From: a gamma proteobacterium endosymbiont of Lamellibrachia anaximandri
GTDB lineage: Bacteria; Pseudomonadota; Gammaproteobacteria; Chromatiales; Chromatiaceae
Length of the DNA stretch: 64,000 nucleotides
Assembly: GCA_016756835.1 (NCBI GenBank)
Contig: JAESPE010000003.1
Location: forward strand, 17,684-81,683
Reading direction: 5' to 3'
Shown: one piece after another, positions 27,237 through 38,127 of the stretch
How the letters are laid out: the number at the start of each line of letters is the position of its first letter
Position numbering within the stretch: the first letter of the stretch is position 1
Translations under genes and position numbers: made by a program
The notes under the pieces: generated by a model
What the model was told of the DNA's origin: nothing
The model's database searches: none
Seen by the model: only the letters and a program-made list of their open reading frames with translations

Positions 27237-28649
27237 CTAGTGCAGGCTTAACTGACGCAGGATTTTTTGGAACAACGTTTTGTTGCCGTTGGACTTGATG
27301 GGGTTTTCTTCGGTGGCGATTTTCTCATTTATGCTTTCCTCCGTGGTTGCCAGTCCGATTGCATGAGCGGCGCTGAAGAAGGAAAAAACATAGCGTTGCG
27401 GGATTTCCAATGCCTGGGCGGTACTGGCCAGCGTGTGTGCCTGTTTTGCCCAAAGCGCAGCAATTCGAGTGGCTTGGGGAAAAATCTGCAAACGCGTCAG
27501 ATTGGGCCAGTGTTTAAATACGACCGTATTGTTGGGGCTGACGTTGACGGGAATCCGTCCCAGGCTGGTCCAGAGCGTGAGTTCCCAAACAAAAGCTTCC
27601 ACGGGGCGGCGATGGGTCTGGCCCGGTATGTCGCATACTGAATCCTGTACAGAGAGCAGGTATTCATCATCGTTGACTGGTTGGGAGGCCAGCGACTGTA
27701 GCCGTTGGCCGTCAATTTCAACCAAAACTTCTCCGGTCATAGGAACAATGGTAATTGAGCCGTGGCTACTTGAGATGCTGACTGGTCGCCCGGAGGTTTC
27801 AGCAAGCTTGACAGCCTTCTGTACACGTCCGATCAGAAATCTTTTTGGATCGTATTGCACCCAGGCGAGCTGGGTTTCATTATCCAGGTCCACGTCAGGT
27901 GTTGAGCCGATGAATGGCGCAGTATTTTTTGTTTCTTGTTCGCCAACTGAGATCTGCTTGGTTGCCGCGTAGGCAGGTTCGCTCAGAAGCGGTGGGTTGT
28001 CGGCCTGCCCATCCTGCCTGTATGCACTCAATTGGGTGCGTCTGATCTTCTCTTTTTTCAACAGCGCCTGTAGCGATTTTATTTTATTCCGTAGCTCCTG
28101 ATGGTGGCCGCTAAGCGCCAACTCAGTTTCAGCAGATGGTTTGGGCAGGGAGACCGGTGCCACTTGTCTCTGTTGGAGATGCAGCTTCTCGCGGATTTTT
28201 TCCAGCTCACTGTGCAGCAGATCTGCCTGCAATGGTTTTTGCAGCCATTTTGCGTTTTCTACCTCCGTCTTATGTAGGGAGAGCAGAATAGCAGGGCAGT
28301 TGTGTTGGCGCTCTGCGTGTTTTGCCCAATAAGACTTACCACGGAGGCCATCCAGGTCGATAAGGCAGATGTCGGCGGACTGTGGATCCACAGCCACGAC
28401 ATAGTCGCCCTGACATCTGTCTGAAAAGAAGTACCGCAATCTGTTTTCGAGGCGCTCGTTGATATCGAGCAGGGCGACTTTCAGTGGCCTGTAGTCTGTC
28501 TTCTGGGGCATTGCACAGGTCGCGATGAATGATTGCTCAATAGGGGTATCGTTGCTCTGCTTTTGAACTTTCATAACTACACTTTTAATCTTGTGGCTAC
28601 TTGTATAGAACTCAGAATAACGCGCAGCGAGGTTCTTAAGATAGGGCAT
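27237..28649 (-). CDS. Receiver-like protein of the GTPase cluster, function unknown
   Basis: A 470-residue protein (445 if the in-frame ATG at 28574 is used; neither has a strong Shine-Dalgarno). Residues about 55-155 resemble a divergent receiver domain (PLKVALLDINERLENRLRYFF; ADICLIDLDG; PAILLSLHKTE; WLQKPLQADLLHSELEKI), but the phospho-acceptor pattern is not clean. A charged linker follows. The C-terminal 90 residues (LTRLQIFPQATRIAALWAKQ; LEIPQRYVFSFFSAAHAIGLA) look like a winged-helix module. It is the first gene of the GTPase cluster and may be its signal input. Confidence 0.6.
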   Translation of the reverse strand: MPYLKNLAARYSEFYTSSHKIKSVVMKVQKQSNDTPIEQSFIATCAMPQKTDYRPLKVALLDINERLENRLRYFFSDRCQGDYVVAVDPQSADICLIDLDGLRGKSYWAKHAERQHNCPAILLSLHKTEVENAKWLQKPLQADLLHSELEKIREKLHLQQRQVAPVSLPKPSAETELALSGHHQELRNKIKSLQALLKKEKIRRTQLSAYRQDGQADNPPLLSEPAYAATKQISVGEQETKNTAPFIGSTPDVDLDNETQLAWVQYDPKRFLIGRVQKAVKLAETSGRPVSISSSHGSITIVPMTGEVLVEIDGQRLQSLASQPVNDDEYLLSVQDSVCDIPGQTHRRPVEAFVWELTLWTSLGRIPVNVSPNNTVVFKHWPNLTRLQIFPQATRIAALWAKQAHTLASTAQALEIPQRYVFSFFSAAHAIGLATTEESINEKIATEENPIKSNGNKTLFQKILRQLSLH

Positions 28650-28825
28650 GAAACCTAATTTTACATCGGGTTGGATCTGTCCGCCAAATCATCATTCAGA
28701 TCTTCGGGATAGTGTCCTGATGGGCAAGAGCTGGGAAGTGTGTCACAAAAGCACAATGAAATGGCGGGGGGCTGGATAATGAGGCCAGGAAATGATGATT
28801 GTTTACAATACGCCCACTGGAGTGA

Positions 28826-30499
28826 TTACCGCCTGTCCGCGAGTGAGATCATCTCTTCTGCGTGGGCGAGCGTCTGTTCAGTGATTTCGATGCCGCCCAA
28901 CATGCGGGCGATCTCCTGGATTCGGTTCTCATCCCCCAGTGGGGTGATCTCCGTGCGGGTCAGCTTATTGGTCGTGCTTTTCTGCACCTGGAGGTGGTTC
29001 AAAGCCTGTGCCGCTACCTGGGGCAGGTGGGTGACGCAGAGAATTTGCCTGGACTCACCGAGGGTGCGCAGCATCTGGCCTACGATCTCAGCCACACTGC
29101 CGCCGATGCCGACGTCGACCTCATCGAATACGAGGGTCGGGGTATCACCGTAACGGATGGTGGCGACCTGGATGGCCAGGCTGATGCGGGAGAGTTCACC
29201 GCCGGAGGCCACCTTGTTAAGGGGTTGCAGGGGCATGCCTGGATTGGCGGAGACCATGAATTCGATCTGCTCAAGCCCCGAGCCGTTGGCGTCTGCTGCG
29301 TTGATCTCCTTTAGGGTGACATCGAAACGTCCACCGGGCATACCCAGTTGTTGCATGGCGGCACTGATCTCCTGAGCCAGTCGTTTGCCGGCCTGACGGC
29401 GCTTGCCGCTCAGTTTTTTCGCCTGCCCTAAAAACGCCTCCCGCTGTTTTTCAACACGAACGGACAGGGTCTCCAGCTCTATATCGGCGTTCTCCAACTG
29501 CGCCAGCTCCTGCAGGATCTGCTGCAGGCGTTGGGGGAGTCTCTCCGGGCTGACCCGGTATTTTCGCGCCATGTCATGCAGTGCGCCGATGCGCGCTTCC
29601 ACCTGCTGCAGGCTTTCGGGATCGAGCTCAAGGCCTGAGAGGTAGTCACGCAGGCCGATCAGGGCCTCATCCACCTGAATCAGGGCGCTCGCCAGCATTT
29701 CTCCGGGTTCTTCGAGATCGCTGTCCAGCTCCTGCAGTGCGCTGAGTTCATCACTCAGACGTGCGAGTTGGCTGCGCAGTGAGGGTTCGTTCTCATCGAG
29801 CCCATCGATCACCGCTCCGCACCCAAAACGCAGTCGCTCCAGGTGGCTCAGACGTTTGTGGTCCCTGTCCAGCGTCTCGATCTCTGCGGCGGAAGCACCA
29901 AGCTGCGACAACTCATCGGCCTGAAATCGCAGCAGGTCCAGTCGGGAGGCCCGGTCTGCAGCAGCGGCCAGCAGGGTTTCCAGTTGTTCAAATGATTTGC
30001 GGTAGTCTCTGAATGACTCATCGATTGCTTTTGTCAGGGCAAGATGGCCCCCGTAGGCATCGAGCAGACGCCGCTGATAGTGGGGGCGCAGTAGTGATTG
30101 ATGCGCGTGCTGGCCATGAATCTGCACCAAACGTTGCCCCAGTTCCTGGACCTGTTGGATAGGGACAGGGCGACCGTTGATATAGGCGCGGGAGCGGCTC
30201 TCTCTGGAGAGCACTCGTCGCAGCAGGCAGTCGTTCTCATCGTCGAGGGAGTGATCCTGGAGCCAGCTGTGGATCTCCGGCAGGGCTGAGATATCGAAGA
30301 TGGCGGTGATTTCGGCCCGTTCACTGCCGCTCCTGATCATGCTGTTGTCCGTTTTGCCGCCGAGGGCCAGACCAAGGGCATCGATCAGGATAGATTTACC
30401 CGCCCCCGTCTCACCTGTGAGGGCGCTCAGCCCGGAAAAAAGGTCCAGCTCCAGTGCTGCAACGATGGCCAGATTACGAACATATATCTGCGTCAGCAT
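28826..30499 (-). CDS. recN: DNA repair protein RecN
   Basis: A 557-residue SMC-like ATPase. The Walker A is GETGAGKSILIDALGLALGGKTD near residue 29; a central coiled coil spans about 150-360; the C-terminal ATPase half has the signature KVASGGELSRISLAIQV and the Walker B TLVFDEVDVGIGG. RecN works in double-strand break repair. Its start ATG overlaps the nadK stop (TGATG), so nadK and recN form one unit. This order is conserved in gammaproteobacteria. Confidence 0.97.
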   Translation of the reverse strand: MLTQIYVRNLAIVAALELDLFSGLSALTGETGAGKSILIDALGLALGGKTDNSMIRSGSERAEITAIFDISALPEIHSWLQDHSLDDENDCLLRRVLSRESRSRAYINGRPVPIQQVQELGQRLVQIHGQHAHQSLLRPHYQRRLLDAYGGHLALTKAIDESFRDYRKSFEQLETLLAAAADRASRLDLLRFQADELSQLGASAAEIETLDRDHKRLSHLERLRFGCGAVIDGLDENEPSLRSQLARLSDELSALQELDSDLEEPGEMLASALIQVDEALIGLRDYLSGLELDPESLQQVEARIGALHDMARKYRVSPERLPQRLQQILQELAQLENADIELETLSVRVEKQREAFLGQAKKLSGKRRQAGKRLAQEISAAMQQLGMPGGRFDVTLKEINAADANGSGLEQIEFMVSANPGMPLQPLNKVASGGELSRISLAIQVATIRYGDTPTLVFDEVDVGIGGSVAEIVGQMLRTLGESRQILCVTHLPQVAAQALNHLQVQKSTTNKLTRTEITPLGDENRIQEIARMLGGIEITEQTLAHAEEMISLADRR

Positions 30500-31368
30500 C
30501 AGCCCCAGCCCAACTTGGCGCGCAGAAGATTGTAGTGATCGTGTCCGCGGGGATGGATCAGTCGAACCGGGTGCTCCGCCTTGCGGATGCGGATTATCTC
30601 CCCCTCCACCACCGGAAGCGTGGCCTGGCCGTCACAGGTGACCCGGACATGTTCCGCATGACCCTGGGCCAGGTGAATCTCCACTTCACTGTCACCGTCC
30701 ACCACGATGGGGCGGTTGCTCAGGGTATGGGGGCAGATGGGGACCAACACCAGAGCATTGAGCGAAGGCATCAGCAGGGGGCCACCGCCGGAGAGGGCGT
30801 AGGCCGTGGAACCGGTCGGTGTGGAGATAATGAGACCATCAGAGCGCTGATCATTGACCAGTTTGCCGTTGATATAGGTCTCGAATTCGATCATGCGGGC
30901 AATATTCCATTTGTGCACCACCACGTCATTGAATGCAGGGATGGCATTGCTCGAACCCTTGCCTTCACCGATGGAGGCCTGCAGCATGAAGCGCCGCTCC
31001 TCATCGTAATCCCCAGCCAGAATGGCGTCGAGATGGGGCAGCATCTCTTCGGGTGAGATATCAGCGAGAAAACCGAGTCTGCCAAGATTGATGCCGAGAA
31101 TGGGGGTGTCCTGGTCTGCCAGTACACGGGCAGCGTGCAGCAGAGTGCCGTCACCACCCACCACGATCACCAGGTCGCTGTTACTGGGTAGGTCGATTTC
31201 GGGAATGCCGGGCAGGGGACGCCCCTCCAGCAGTTTGCAGGTGGCCTCTTCCAGCAGTACCTCGTGACCGCGCCGGGACAGGAAATCCCAGAGACGGCGG
31301 GTTGTCGCCTTGACGGTCGGATCCCCGTGCTTGCCGATCAATCCGATGCGCTGGAAAGGCTGGTTCAT
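30499..31368 (-). CDS. nadK: NAD kinase
   Basis: A 289-residue enzyme that phosphorylates NAD to NADP. It has the GGDGT motif (VVGGDGTLLHAARVLA), then NLGRLGFLADI, the NE/D-type substrate region (AFNDVVVHKWNIARMIEFETYINGK), and SDGLIISTPTGSTAYALSGGGPLL. The start MNQPFQRIGLIGKHGDPTV fits the family. It lies upstream of recN with coupled translation and is divergent from hrcA. Confidence 0.97.
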   Translation of the reverse strand: MNQPFQRIGLIGKHGDPTVKATTRRLWDFLSRRGHEVLLEEATCKLLEGRPLPGIPEIDLPSNSDLVIVVGGDGTLLHAARVLADQDTPILGINLGRLGFLADISPEEMLPHLDAILAGDYDEERRFMLQASIGEGKGSSNAIPAFNDVVVHKWNIARMIEFETYINGKLVNDQRSDGLIISTPTGSTAYALSGGGPLLMPSLNALVLVPICPHTLSNRPIVVDGDSEVEIHLAQGHAEHVRVTCDGQATLPVVEGEIIRIRKAEHPVRLIHPRGHDHYNLLRAKLGWG

Positions 31369-31494
31369 TTTATTAGCGGCTCCTTAGTGCCGGGAATCAT
31401 CGGTTTTATTCAGGGAAACTTAGCATGTGCTTCAGACCAATCCAAGCATTCAGAAGGCTTATATTCCTTGACTCAAAAGGGGTGAGTTGCTAGC

Positions 31495-31523
31495 TTTCAC
31501 CCGGTTTTGGCACTCGATATAAA
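31495..31523 (+). promoter_or_regulatory. Sigma-70 promoter of the hrcA-grpE-dnaK operon
   Basis: A -35 TTTCAC (31495-31500) and -10 TATAAA (31518-31523) are separated by 17 nt. Transcription would start near 31530. The CIRCE operator overlaps the -10 and start. No clear sigma-32 promoter is seen in the same place. Confidence 0.65.
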
Positions 31524-31533
31524 AGAGTGCTAA
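31507..31533. promoter_or_regulatory. CIRCE operator (HrcA binding site)
   Basis: TTGGCACTC-N9-GAGTGCTAA differs from the CIRCE consensus TTAGCACTC-N9-GAGTGCTAA at one base. It lies 24 nt upstream of hrcA and covers the -10 region, so HrcA binding would block its own operon and release it on heat shock. Confidence 0.93.
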
Positions 31534-31557
31534 CAGCGTGCCTTTGCGGAGGGCTTT

Positions 31558-32613
31558 TTGGCAACGAAGAAGGTAATCAGTGAAAGCGGGGTTGGCGAAC
31601 GTGCCCAGCACTTTCTCAAAGTGCTGATTGAACGCTATATCCGTGATGGTCAGCCCGTGGGTTCCAGAACCCTGGCGAAGGATGCCGGGATGGATCTGAG
31701 TCCTGCGACCATCCGCAATGTGATGTGCGACCTGGAGGATCTCGGGCTGGTGGCGTCGCCACATACCTCGGCCGGGCGGATCCCCACAGTGACCGGTTTT
31801 CGCATGTTCATCGATTCTCTGCTCACTGTGCAGCGGCTGCAGGCGGGAGAGGTTGAACGCATTCGCTCGGAGCTGGCTTATTCTGGTGATGCGGGTAACC
31901 TGCTGACCTCAGCCTCGCAACTGCTCTCCGGCGTGACGCACATGGCCGGGGTTGTGACGGTCCCGAGGCGGGAACGCACGGCATTCCGTCAGATCGAGTT
32001 CCTGCCGCTATCCGAAAATCGGGTGTTGGCGATCCTGGTAACCAATGATGGCGAGGTGGCTAACCGTATCCTCAATACCCATCGGGATTTTACCCGCCTG
32101 GAGTTGGATCAGGCCGCCAATTTTCTCAACCACTCCTTCTCCGGACTGGAGATGGAGAAGGTGCGTAGCCGGGTGCTGGAAGAGCTGAATGCCGCCCGCG
32201 AAAGTTTCGATCAGACCATGGCCCAGGCGCTGGAGATGGCGGGAGAGGTGGTCGATGCGAGCGCACCACGCGAAGATTGTCTCATTGCCGGGCAGACCAA
32301 TCTGATGGAGTTCGAGGATCTGGCCAGTCTGCAGCAGCTGCGCAAACTGTTCGATGCCTTTGCCGAGAAGCGCGAGATCCTCCATCTGCTCGATCAGTTC
32401 CACAATGCCGATGGAGTGCAGATCTTCATTGGTGAGGAGTCGGGTTTTCAGATGCTTAACGGTTGTTCGATTGTGACCGCCCCTTACCAGGTGGATGAAG
32501 ATGTGGTGGGTATGCTGGCTGTCATCGGCCCAACCCGCATGGAGTATGAAAGGGTGATCCCCATTGTCGATGTCACGGCAAAGATTTTGGGTGCGGCCTT
32601 GAAAAACAGATAG
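31558..32613 (+). CDS. hrcA: Heat-inducible transcription repressor HrcA
   Basis: A 351-residue repressor with an N-terminal winged helix (YIRDGQPVGSRTLAKDAGMDLSPATIRNVMCDLEDLGLV) followed by SPHTSAGRIPTVTGFRMFID, the HrcA hallmark, and a C-terminal dimerisation/inserted domain. It binds CIRCE and represses the chaperone operon. The start is TTG at 31558, directly after a GGAGG Shine-Dalgarno. It heads hrcA-grpE-dnaK-dnaJ. Confidence 0.96.
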   Translation: MATKKVISESGVGERAQHFLKVLIERYIRDGQPVGSRTLAKDAGMDLSPATIRNVMCDLEDLGLVASPHTSAGRIPTVTGFRMFIDSLLTVQRLQAGEVERIRSELAYSGDAGNLLTSASQLLSGVTHMAGVVTVPRRERTAFRQIEFLPLSENRVLAILVTNDGEVANRILNTHRDFTRLELDQAANFLNHSFSGLEMEKVRSRVLEELNAARESFDQTMAQALEMAGEVVDASAPREDCLIAGQTNLMEFEDLASLQQLRKLFDAFAEKREILHLLDQFHNADGVQIFIGEESGFQMLNGCSIVTAPYQVDEDVVGMLAVIGPTRMEYERVIPIVDVTAKILGAALKNR

Positions 32614-32673
32614 CAACCCCAATTTGTCGGGTAATTCAGAGCAAAATTTTGAGATTCAGAGGTTAAGTGAGAG

Positions 32674-33288
32674 ATGGATAAGGATCAGCCGGCAGAGTCC
32701 AGCGAAGAGATAGATAAGGTAGAGGATGTGAGCGAAGAGAAGGCCGCGGAAACCGTGGTTGAGGGCGAAGTCGTCACCAACGAGGAGGACTCCCCGGAGG
32801 GGCTGACGAAGTTGCTGGAAGACGCCCGCAGCAAGGCAGACGATCACTGGGATCAGCTGATGCGTACACGTGCCGAGATGGATAATCTGCGTAAGCGTCA
32901 GGAACGCGATCTGGAAAATGCCCATAAATTCGCGCTGGACAAATTCTCCCAGGACCTGCTGCAGGTCTGGGACAGTCTGGAGTTGGGTCATCAGGCCGCG
33001 CAGGAAGAGAGCGCCGATGTGGAGAAGCTGCAGGAAGGCACGGAGCTGACCCTCAGGCTGCTCAAAACCGTGATGGAGAAAAATGGTGTGGAGCAGGTCG
33101 ATCCTACGGGTGAGATCTTCAATCCGGAATTCCATCAGGCGATGTCGATGCAGGAGCGGGATGACGTGGAGCCCAATACGGTGGTGGCTGTTGTGCAGAA
33201 GGGTTACCGCCTGAATGGCCGCCTCATTCGTCCGGCAATGGTGATGGTTTCCAAGGTGCCGTCAGCACCCGTTGATGAACAGGCTTGA
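32674..33288 (+). CDS. grpE: Nucleotide exchange factor GrpE
   Basis: A 204-residue protein. The first about 60 residues are acidic and disordered; a long coiled coil follows (SKADDHWDQLMRTRAEMDNLRKRQER), then the C-terminal beta domain (GVEQVDPTGEIFNPEFHQAMS; VVAVVQKGYRLNGRLIRPAMV). GrpE releases ADP from DnaK. It begins 60 nt after hrcA. Confidence 0.97.
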   Translation: MDKDQPAESSEEIDKVEDVSEEKAAETVVEGEVVTNEEDSPEGLTKLLEDARSKADDHWDQLMRTRAEMDNLRKRQERDLENAHKFALDKFSQDLLQVWDSLELGHQAAQEESADVEKLQEGTELTLRLLKTVMEKNGVEQVDPTGEIFNPEFHQAMSMQERDDVEPNTVVAVVQKGYRLNGRLIRPAMVMVSKVPSAPVDEQA

Positions 33289-33374
33289 AGTTTTTTTGGC
33301 TGACCCCATTTATAGAGTCAGTTAGCAAGAATCAGCACATTAATTTTAGATATAGAATTCGGAGATAGAGAGAC

Positions 33375-35330
33375 ATGGGCAAGATCATAGGAATCGATCT
33401 GGGTACCACCAACTCCTGCGTGGCAGTGATGGAAGGTGATACCGCAAAGGTGATCGAAAACAGCGAAGGTGATCGTACCACCCCCTCCATCATCGCCTAT
33501 GCGAATGATGGTGAGATCCTGGTGGGTCAGTCGGCCAAGCGTCAGGCGGTTACCAATCCCGACAACACCCTGTTTGCCATCAAGCGCCTGATCGGTCGTA
33601 TGTTCAAGGACGATGTGGTGCAGCGCGATATGGATATGGTGCCCTACAAGATTGTCAAAGCCGACAATGGCGATGCCTGGGTCGATGTCAGTGGCAAAAA
33701 GATGGCCCCGCCGGAGATCGCTGCGAAGATCCTGCAGAAGATGAAGAAGACCGCTGAGGATTATCTTGGTGAAGATGTGACCGAAGCGGTGATCACCGTT
33801 CCGGCCTACTTCAACGACTCCCAGCGCCAGGCCACCAAAGATGCGGGCCGTATCGCAGGTCTCGACGTCAAGCGCATCATCAACGAGCCTACTGCTGCGG
33901 CCCTGGCCTACGGCATGGACAAGAAGCGTGGCGACCAGACTCTGGCGGTCTATGATCTGGGCGGCGGCACTTTCGATATTTCGATCATCGAAATCGCCGA
34001 GATTGATGGCGAACACCAGTTCGAGGTGCTCTCCACCAACGGTGATACTTTCCTCGGTGGTGAAGACTTCGACATGCGCATCATCGACTTCCTGGTCGCG
34101 GAGTTCAAAAAGGATCAGGGCGTGGATCTGCGCAACGACCCACTGGCCCTGCAGCGCCTGAAAGAGGGTGCGGAGAAGGCCAAGGTCGAACTCTCCAGCA
34201 GCCAGCAGACCGATATCAATCTGCCCTATATCACGGCGGATCAGACCGGTCCCAAGCATCTCAACATCAAGCTGACCCGCGCCAAGCTGGAGTCGCTGGT
34301 GGATGATCTGGTGACTCGCACCATCGACCCCTGCAGGATCGCCCTCAAGGATGCAGGTCTCTCCACCTCTGACATCGACGAGGTGATCCTGGTCGGTGGC
34401 CAGAGCCGTATGCCGAAGGTACAAGAGCAGGTACAGGCCTTCTTCGGCAAAGAGCCGCGCAAGGACGTCAACCCCGATGAGGCAGTAGCCATCGGCGCCG
34501 CTATCCAGGGTGGTGTATTGGGTGGTGAGGTCAAGGACGTGCTGCTGCTCGACGTCACTCCGCTCTCCCTGGGTATTGAAACCCTGGGTGGCGTGATGAC
34601 CAAACTGATCGACAAGAACACTACCATCCCCACCAGCGCGTCCCAGGTATTCTCCACCGCCGATGATAATCAGACTGCGGTGACCGTGCATGTGCTGCAG
34701 GGTGAGCGCGAACAGGCGGGAGCCAATAAATCCCTGGGTCGTTTCGACCTGACCGACATCCCGCCGTCAGCCCGTGGTGTGCCGCAGATCGAGGTGAGCT
34801 TCGATATCGATGCCAACGGCATCCTCAATGTTTCAGCCAAAGACAAGGCAACCGGCAAGGAACAGTCGATCATCATCAAGGCTTCTTCAGGTTTGAGTGA
34901 TGATGAGGTCGACCGCATGGTGAAGGACGCCGAGGCGCATGCCGATGAAGATCGCCAGTTCCAGGAGCTGGCAACGGTTCGCAATCAGGCGGACAACATG
35001 ATTCACGCCACCAAAAAATCGATGGAAGAGCTTGGCGACGACAAGCTGGAAGCCGGTGAGAAGGACGCCATCGAAGCGGCGATCAAAGATCTCGAAGAGG
35101 TGATGAAAGGCAACGACAAGGATGCCATTGAGGCGAAGACCAAGGTACTCACCGATGCTTCGTCGAAAATGGCCGAACGTCTCTACGCCCAGCAGGGTGG
35201 TGACGCGGGCGCCGCCGAAGCTGCGGCGGGTGCTGCCGGCGCAGCAGGCGACGACGCCGGTGCTCAGGGCGGTGCCGACGACAATGTGGTCGATGCCGAG
35301 TTTGAAGAGGTCAAAGACGACAAAAAGTAA
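33375..35330 (+). CDS. dnaK: Chaperone protein DnaK (Hsp70)
   Basis: A 651-residue Hsp70. The nucleotide-binding domain begins [10 protein letters not shown] (residues 5-14) and includes [20 protein letters not shown] and the phosphate 2 loop. The interdomain linker is DVLLLDVTP near residue 389. The substrate-binding domain follows and the lid ends in an Ala/Gly-rich tail and [10 protein letters not shown], the EEVD-like end of bacterial DnaK. Shine-Dalgarno GGAGA. It works with GrpE and DnaJ encoded on either side. A long antisense frame over it is a codon-bias shadow. Confidence 0.98.
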   Translation: MGKIIGIDLGTTNSCVAVMEGDTAKVIENSEGDRTTPSIIAYANDGEILVGQSAKRQAVTNPDNTLFAIKRLIGRMFKDDVVQRDMDMVPYKIVKADNGDAWVDVSGKKMAPPEIAAKILQKMKKTAEDYLGEDVTEAVITVPAYFNDSQRQATKDAGRIAGLDVKRIINEPTAAALAYGMDKKRGDQTLAVYDLGGGTFDISIIEIAEIDGEHQFEVLSTNGDTFLGGEDFDMRIIDFLVAEFKKDQGVDLRNDPLALQRLKEGAEKAKVELSSSQQTDINLPYITADQTGPKHLNIKLTRAKLESLVDDLVTRTIDPCRIALKDAGLSTSDIDEVILVGGQSRMPKVQEQVQAFFGKEPRKDVNPDEAVAIGAAIQGGVLGGEVKDVLLLDVTPLSLGIETLGGVMTKLIDKNTTIPTSASQVFSTADDNQTAVTVHVLQGEREQAGANKSLGRFDLTDIPPSARGVPQIEVSFDIDANGILNVSAKDKATGKEQSIIIKASSGLSDDEVDRMVKDAEAHADEDRQFQELATVRNQADNMIHATKKSMEELGDDKLEAGEKDAIEAAIKDLEEVMKGNDKDAIEAKTKVLTDASSKMAERLYAQQGGDAGAAEAAAGAAGAAGDDAGAQGGADDNVVDAEFEEVKDDKK

Positions 35331-35352
35331 GGCCGGATTGCCTTGCTGAAAT

Positions 35353-35388
35353 ACCGCGCATCGACCCTTCGGTTGGTGCGCGGTTTTG
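35353..35388 (+). terminator. Terminator/attenuator hairpin between dnaK and dnaJ
   Basis: ACCGCGCA (35353-35360) pairs with TGCGCGGT (35377-35384), with a TTCG tetraloop-like centre, followed by TTTT. It may reduce readthrough from dnaK into dnaJ, giving less DnaJ than DnaK. Confidence 0.65.
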
Positions 35389-35454
35389 GCATTTATTGGG
35401 GGAACGCTTTGCGTTTCATATATCATATGAATTTGAAGTTCGGTTCAACAGCGC

Positions 35455-36603
35455 ATGTCTAAACGCGATTACTACGAAGTACTGGGTGTACAAAAGAACG
35501 CCAGTGAGGCTGAGATAAAGAAGGCCTACCGGCGTCTCGCCATGAAGTTTCATCCTGACCGGAATACCGGAGACGAGGCGGGTAAGGCTGAAAAGAGTTT
35601 CAAGGAGGCCAAAGAGGCCTATGAAATTCTCTCAGATGCCCAAAAGCGGGCTGCCTTTGACCAGTTTGGGCATGCCGGTGTCGATTCCAGCATGGGCGGC
35701 GGGCCGGGAGGATTCGGCGGCGGCAACGCAAATTTCAGTGATATCTTCGGCGATGTCTTCGGCGATATCTTCGGTGGTGCCCGAGGCGGCGGCGGTGGTC
35801 CTCGTGTACAGCGTGGTTCCGATCTGCGCTACAACCTGCAGCTTTCACTGGAGGATGCAGTCTCCGGCACCACCGTGAAGATTCGGGTGCCCACGCTGGT
35901 CAAGTGTGATACCTGTGGTGGTACGGGTGCAAAGAAGGGTTCCAAGCCCAAGGTCTGCGACACTTGCGGAGGGCAGGGTCAGGTACGTATGCAGCAGGGA
36001 TTCTTCTCTGTGCAGCAGACCTGTCCGCGCTGTCATGGAAAGGGCTCCGTCATCGATAATCCGTGTACAAGCTGTCATGGTCAGGGTCGGGTGCAGGAGC
36101 ACAAGACCCTTTCGGTGAAAGTGCCGCCAGGGGTCGATACCGGTGACCGTATCCGTCTTTCCGGTGAGGGTGAGGCTGGCGAGAATGGCGGTCCTTCAGG
36201 CGACCTCTATGTGCAGGTCGTGGTCAAACCCCACGGAATATTCAAACGGGAGGACAATCACCTCTATTGTGAAGTGCCGATCAGTTTTTCCGTCGCGGCG
36301 CTGGGGGGGGAGCTTGAAGTGCCGACCCTCGGTGGTAAGGTAATGCTCAAGATCCCGGCAGGGACCCAGACCGATCGCATGTTCCGCATGCGCGGCAAGG
36401 GGGTGAAGCCGGTACGTGGCGGTGCTGTGGGTGATCTGCTCTGCAAGGTGCAGGTGGAGACACCGGTAAACCTGACCGATGAGCAGCAAGAGTTGCTAAG
36501 AAAATTTGATGAAACCATGAAAAAAGGTGGCAGTAAGCACAGTCCTCAGTCCAGCACCTGGGTGGATGGTGTAAAGAAGTTTTTTGAAGGAATGGGCTTT
36601 TAG
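35455..36603 (+). CDS. dnaJ: Chaperone protein DnaJ
   Basis: A 382-residue type I Hsp40. J domain at 1-70 with the HPD motif ([10 protein letters not shown]); a Gly/Phe-rich segment at about 75-120; four CxxCxGxG zinc-finger repeats ([32 protein letters not shown]) at about 145-210; then two client-binding domains. It stimulates the DnaK ATPase and delivers substrates. The Zn-finger set is intact. Confidence 0.98.
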   Translation: MSKRDYYEVLGVQKNASEAEIKKAYRRLAMKFHPDRNTGDEAGKAEKSFKEAKEAYEILSDAQKRAAFDQFGHAGVDSSMGGGPGGFGGGNANFSDIFGDVFGDIFGGARGGGGGPRVQRGSDLRYNLQLSLEDAVSGTTVKIRVPTLVKCDTCGGTGAKKGSKPKVCDTCGGQGQVRMQQGFFSVQQTCPRCHGKGSVIDNPCTSCHGQGRVQEHKTLSVKVPPGVDTGDRIRLSGEGEAGENGGPSGDLYVQVVVKPHGIFKREDNHLYCEVPISFSVAALGGELEVPTLGGKVMLKIPAGTQTDRMFRMRGKGVKPVRGGAVGDLLCKVQVETPVNLTDEQQELLRKFDETMKKGGSKHSPQSSTWVDGVKKFFEGMGF

Positions 36604-36655
36604 TTATATAACTGCCATAACGGGCTGATGATCCGCTGGTTAACCGAGCAACTGA

Positions 36656-37471
<816 letters not shown>

Positions 37472-37475
37472 CCCC

Positions 37476-37949
37476 TTGGACTCGCTGCTTCGCTTGCCGT
37501 TATTTTGGGTACTGATACTGCTTGCAGGATGCAGCGATACCCCCTACTTGTCACCGGAAGATCAGGTCCGGCAATTTGTCGCGAGAGGTGAAGTTGCGGT
37601 GGAGGGCCGGGACCTGAGCGGTGCAGCAGCACTGATCTCGGAGCAGTATTCTGATGGCAGAAGGCGTACCCGACATGAGATCAGGCGCCTGCTGGCAGGT
37701 TATTTTCTACGGCACAAATCGATTCATGTCGTCTACCGGATCGACCAGGTGGAGTTGCTTGAGGATGCGCAGGCGCAGGTCGTGCTGTTTGCAGGCATTG
37801 CCGGTACCGCTCCTGTGGGTAGTGAGGCGCTGAGCCAATGGCGTGGTGAACTGTTGCGCATTGAGTTGCTGGTGGCACTGGAAAATGATGAAGAGTGGCG
37901 TCTCCAGTCGGCCAAGTGGCGCCGGGCGAGCAAAAAAGATCTTTTGTAG
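37476..37949 (+). CDS. Hypothetical lipoprotein, possible NTF2-like fold
   Basis: A 157-residue protein starting at TTG (37476) after GAGGTAA. The signal peptide ends in a lipobox LLAGC (Cys19). The mature part (PEDQVRQFVARGEVAVEGRDLSGAAALISEQYSD, then a long strand-rich half and WRLQSAKWRR) has the helix-then-sheet order of NTF2-like domains, which is inference. It begins 4 nt after dapB and is probably co-transcribed. Location is likely the outer or inner membrane as a lipoprotein. Confidence 0.72.
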   Translation: MDSLLRLPLFWVLILLAGCSDTPYLSPEDQVRQFVARGEVAVEGRDLSGAAALISEQYSDGRRRTRHEIRRLLAGYFLRHKSIHVVYRIDQVELLEDAQAQVVLFAGIAGTAPVGSEALSQWRGELLRIELLVALENDEEWRLQSAKWRRASKKDLL

Positions 37950-37979
37950 CGTTAAACCCGATAGCCTCCTAGACTCCAT

Positions 37980-38013
37980 GTAGGAGCGGTGCCCCGCCAC
38001 GAAGGCGTGGCTC
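37980..38013 (+). repeat. REP-like repeat family 2, short copy
   Basis: Starts GTAGGAGCGGTGCCCCGCC and folds into a hairpin (GCCACG against CGTGGC, GGAGC against GCTCC). Same family as 47048-47113 and 59524-59590, but without the longer spacer. It lies between the lipoprotein gene and fliK. Confidence 0.75.
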
Positions 38014-38127
38014 CTGCGGCCTGGATCAGTTTTTCCTATCCCCTAAGAGCATCTTCTCTTTTTAATTCTACAATCTGGCCCGGTTTATGCTGGTTACCTG
38101 TCAGGATTCATATGACAGGCCGTGTTT

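Noticed and set aside
33318..34691. Long minus-strand frame (457 codons) across dnaK
   Set aside because: It is the antisense shadow of a highly codon-biased gene and has no family motif or Shine-Dalgarno.
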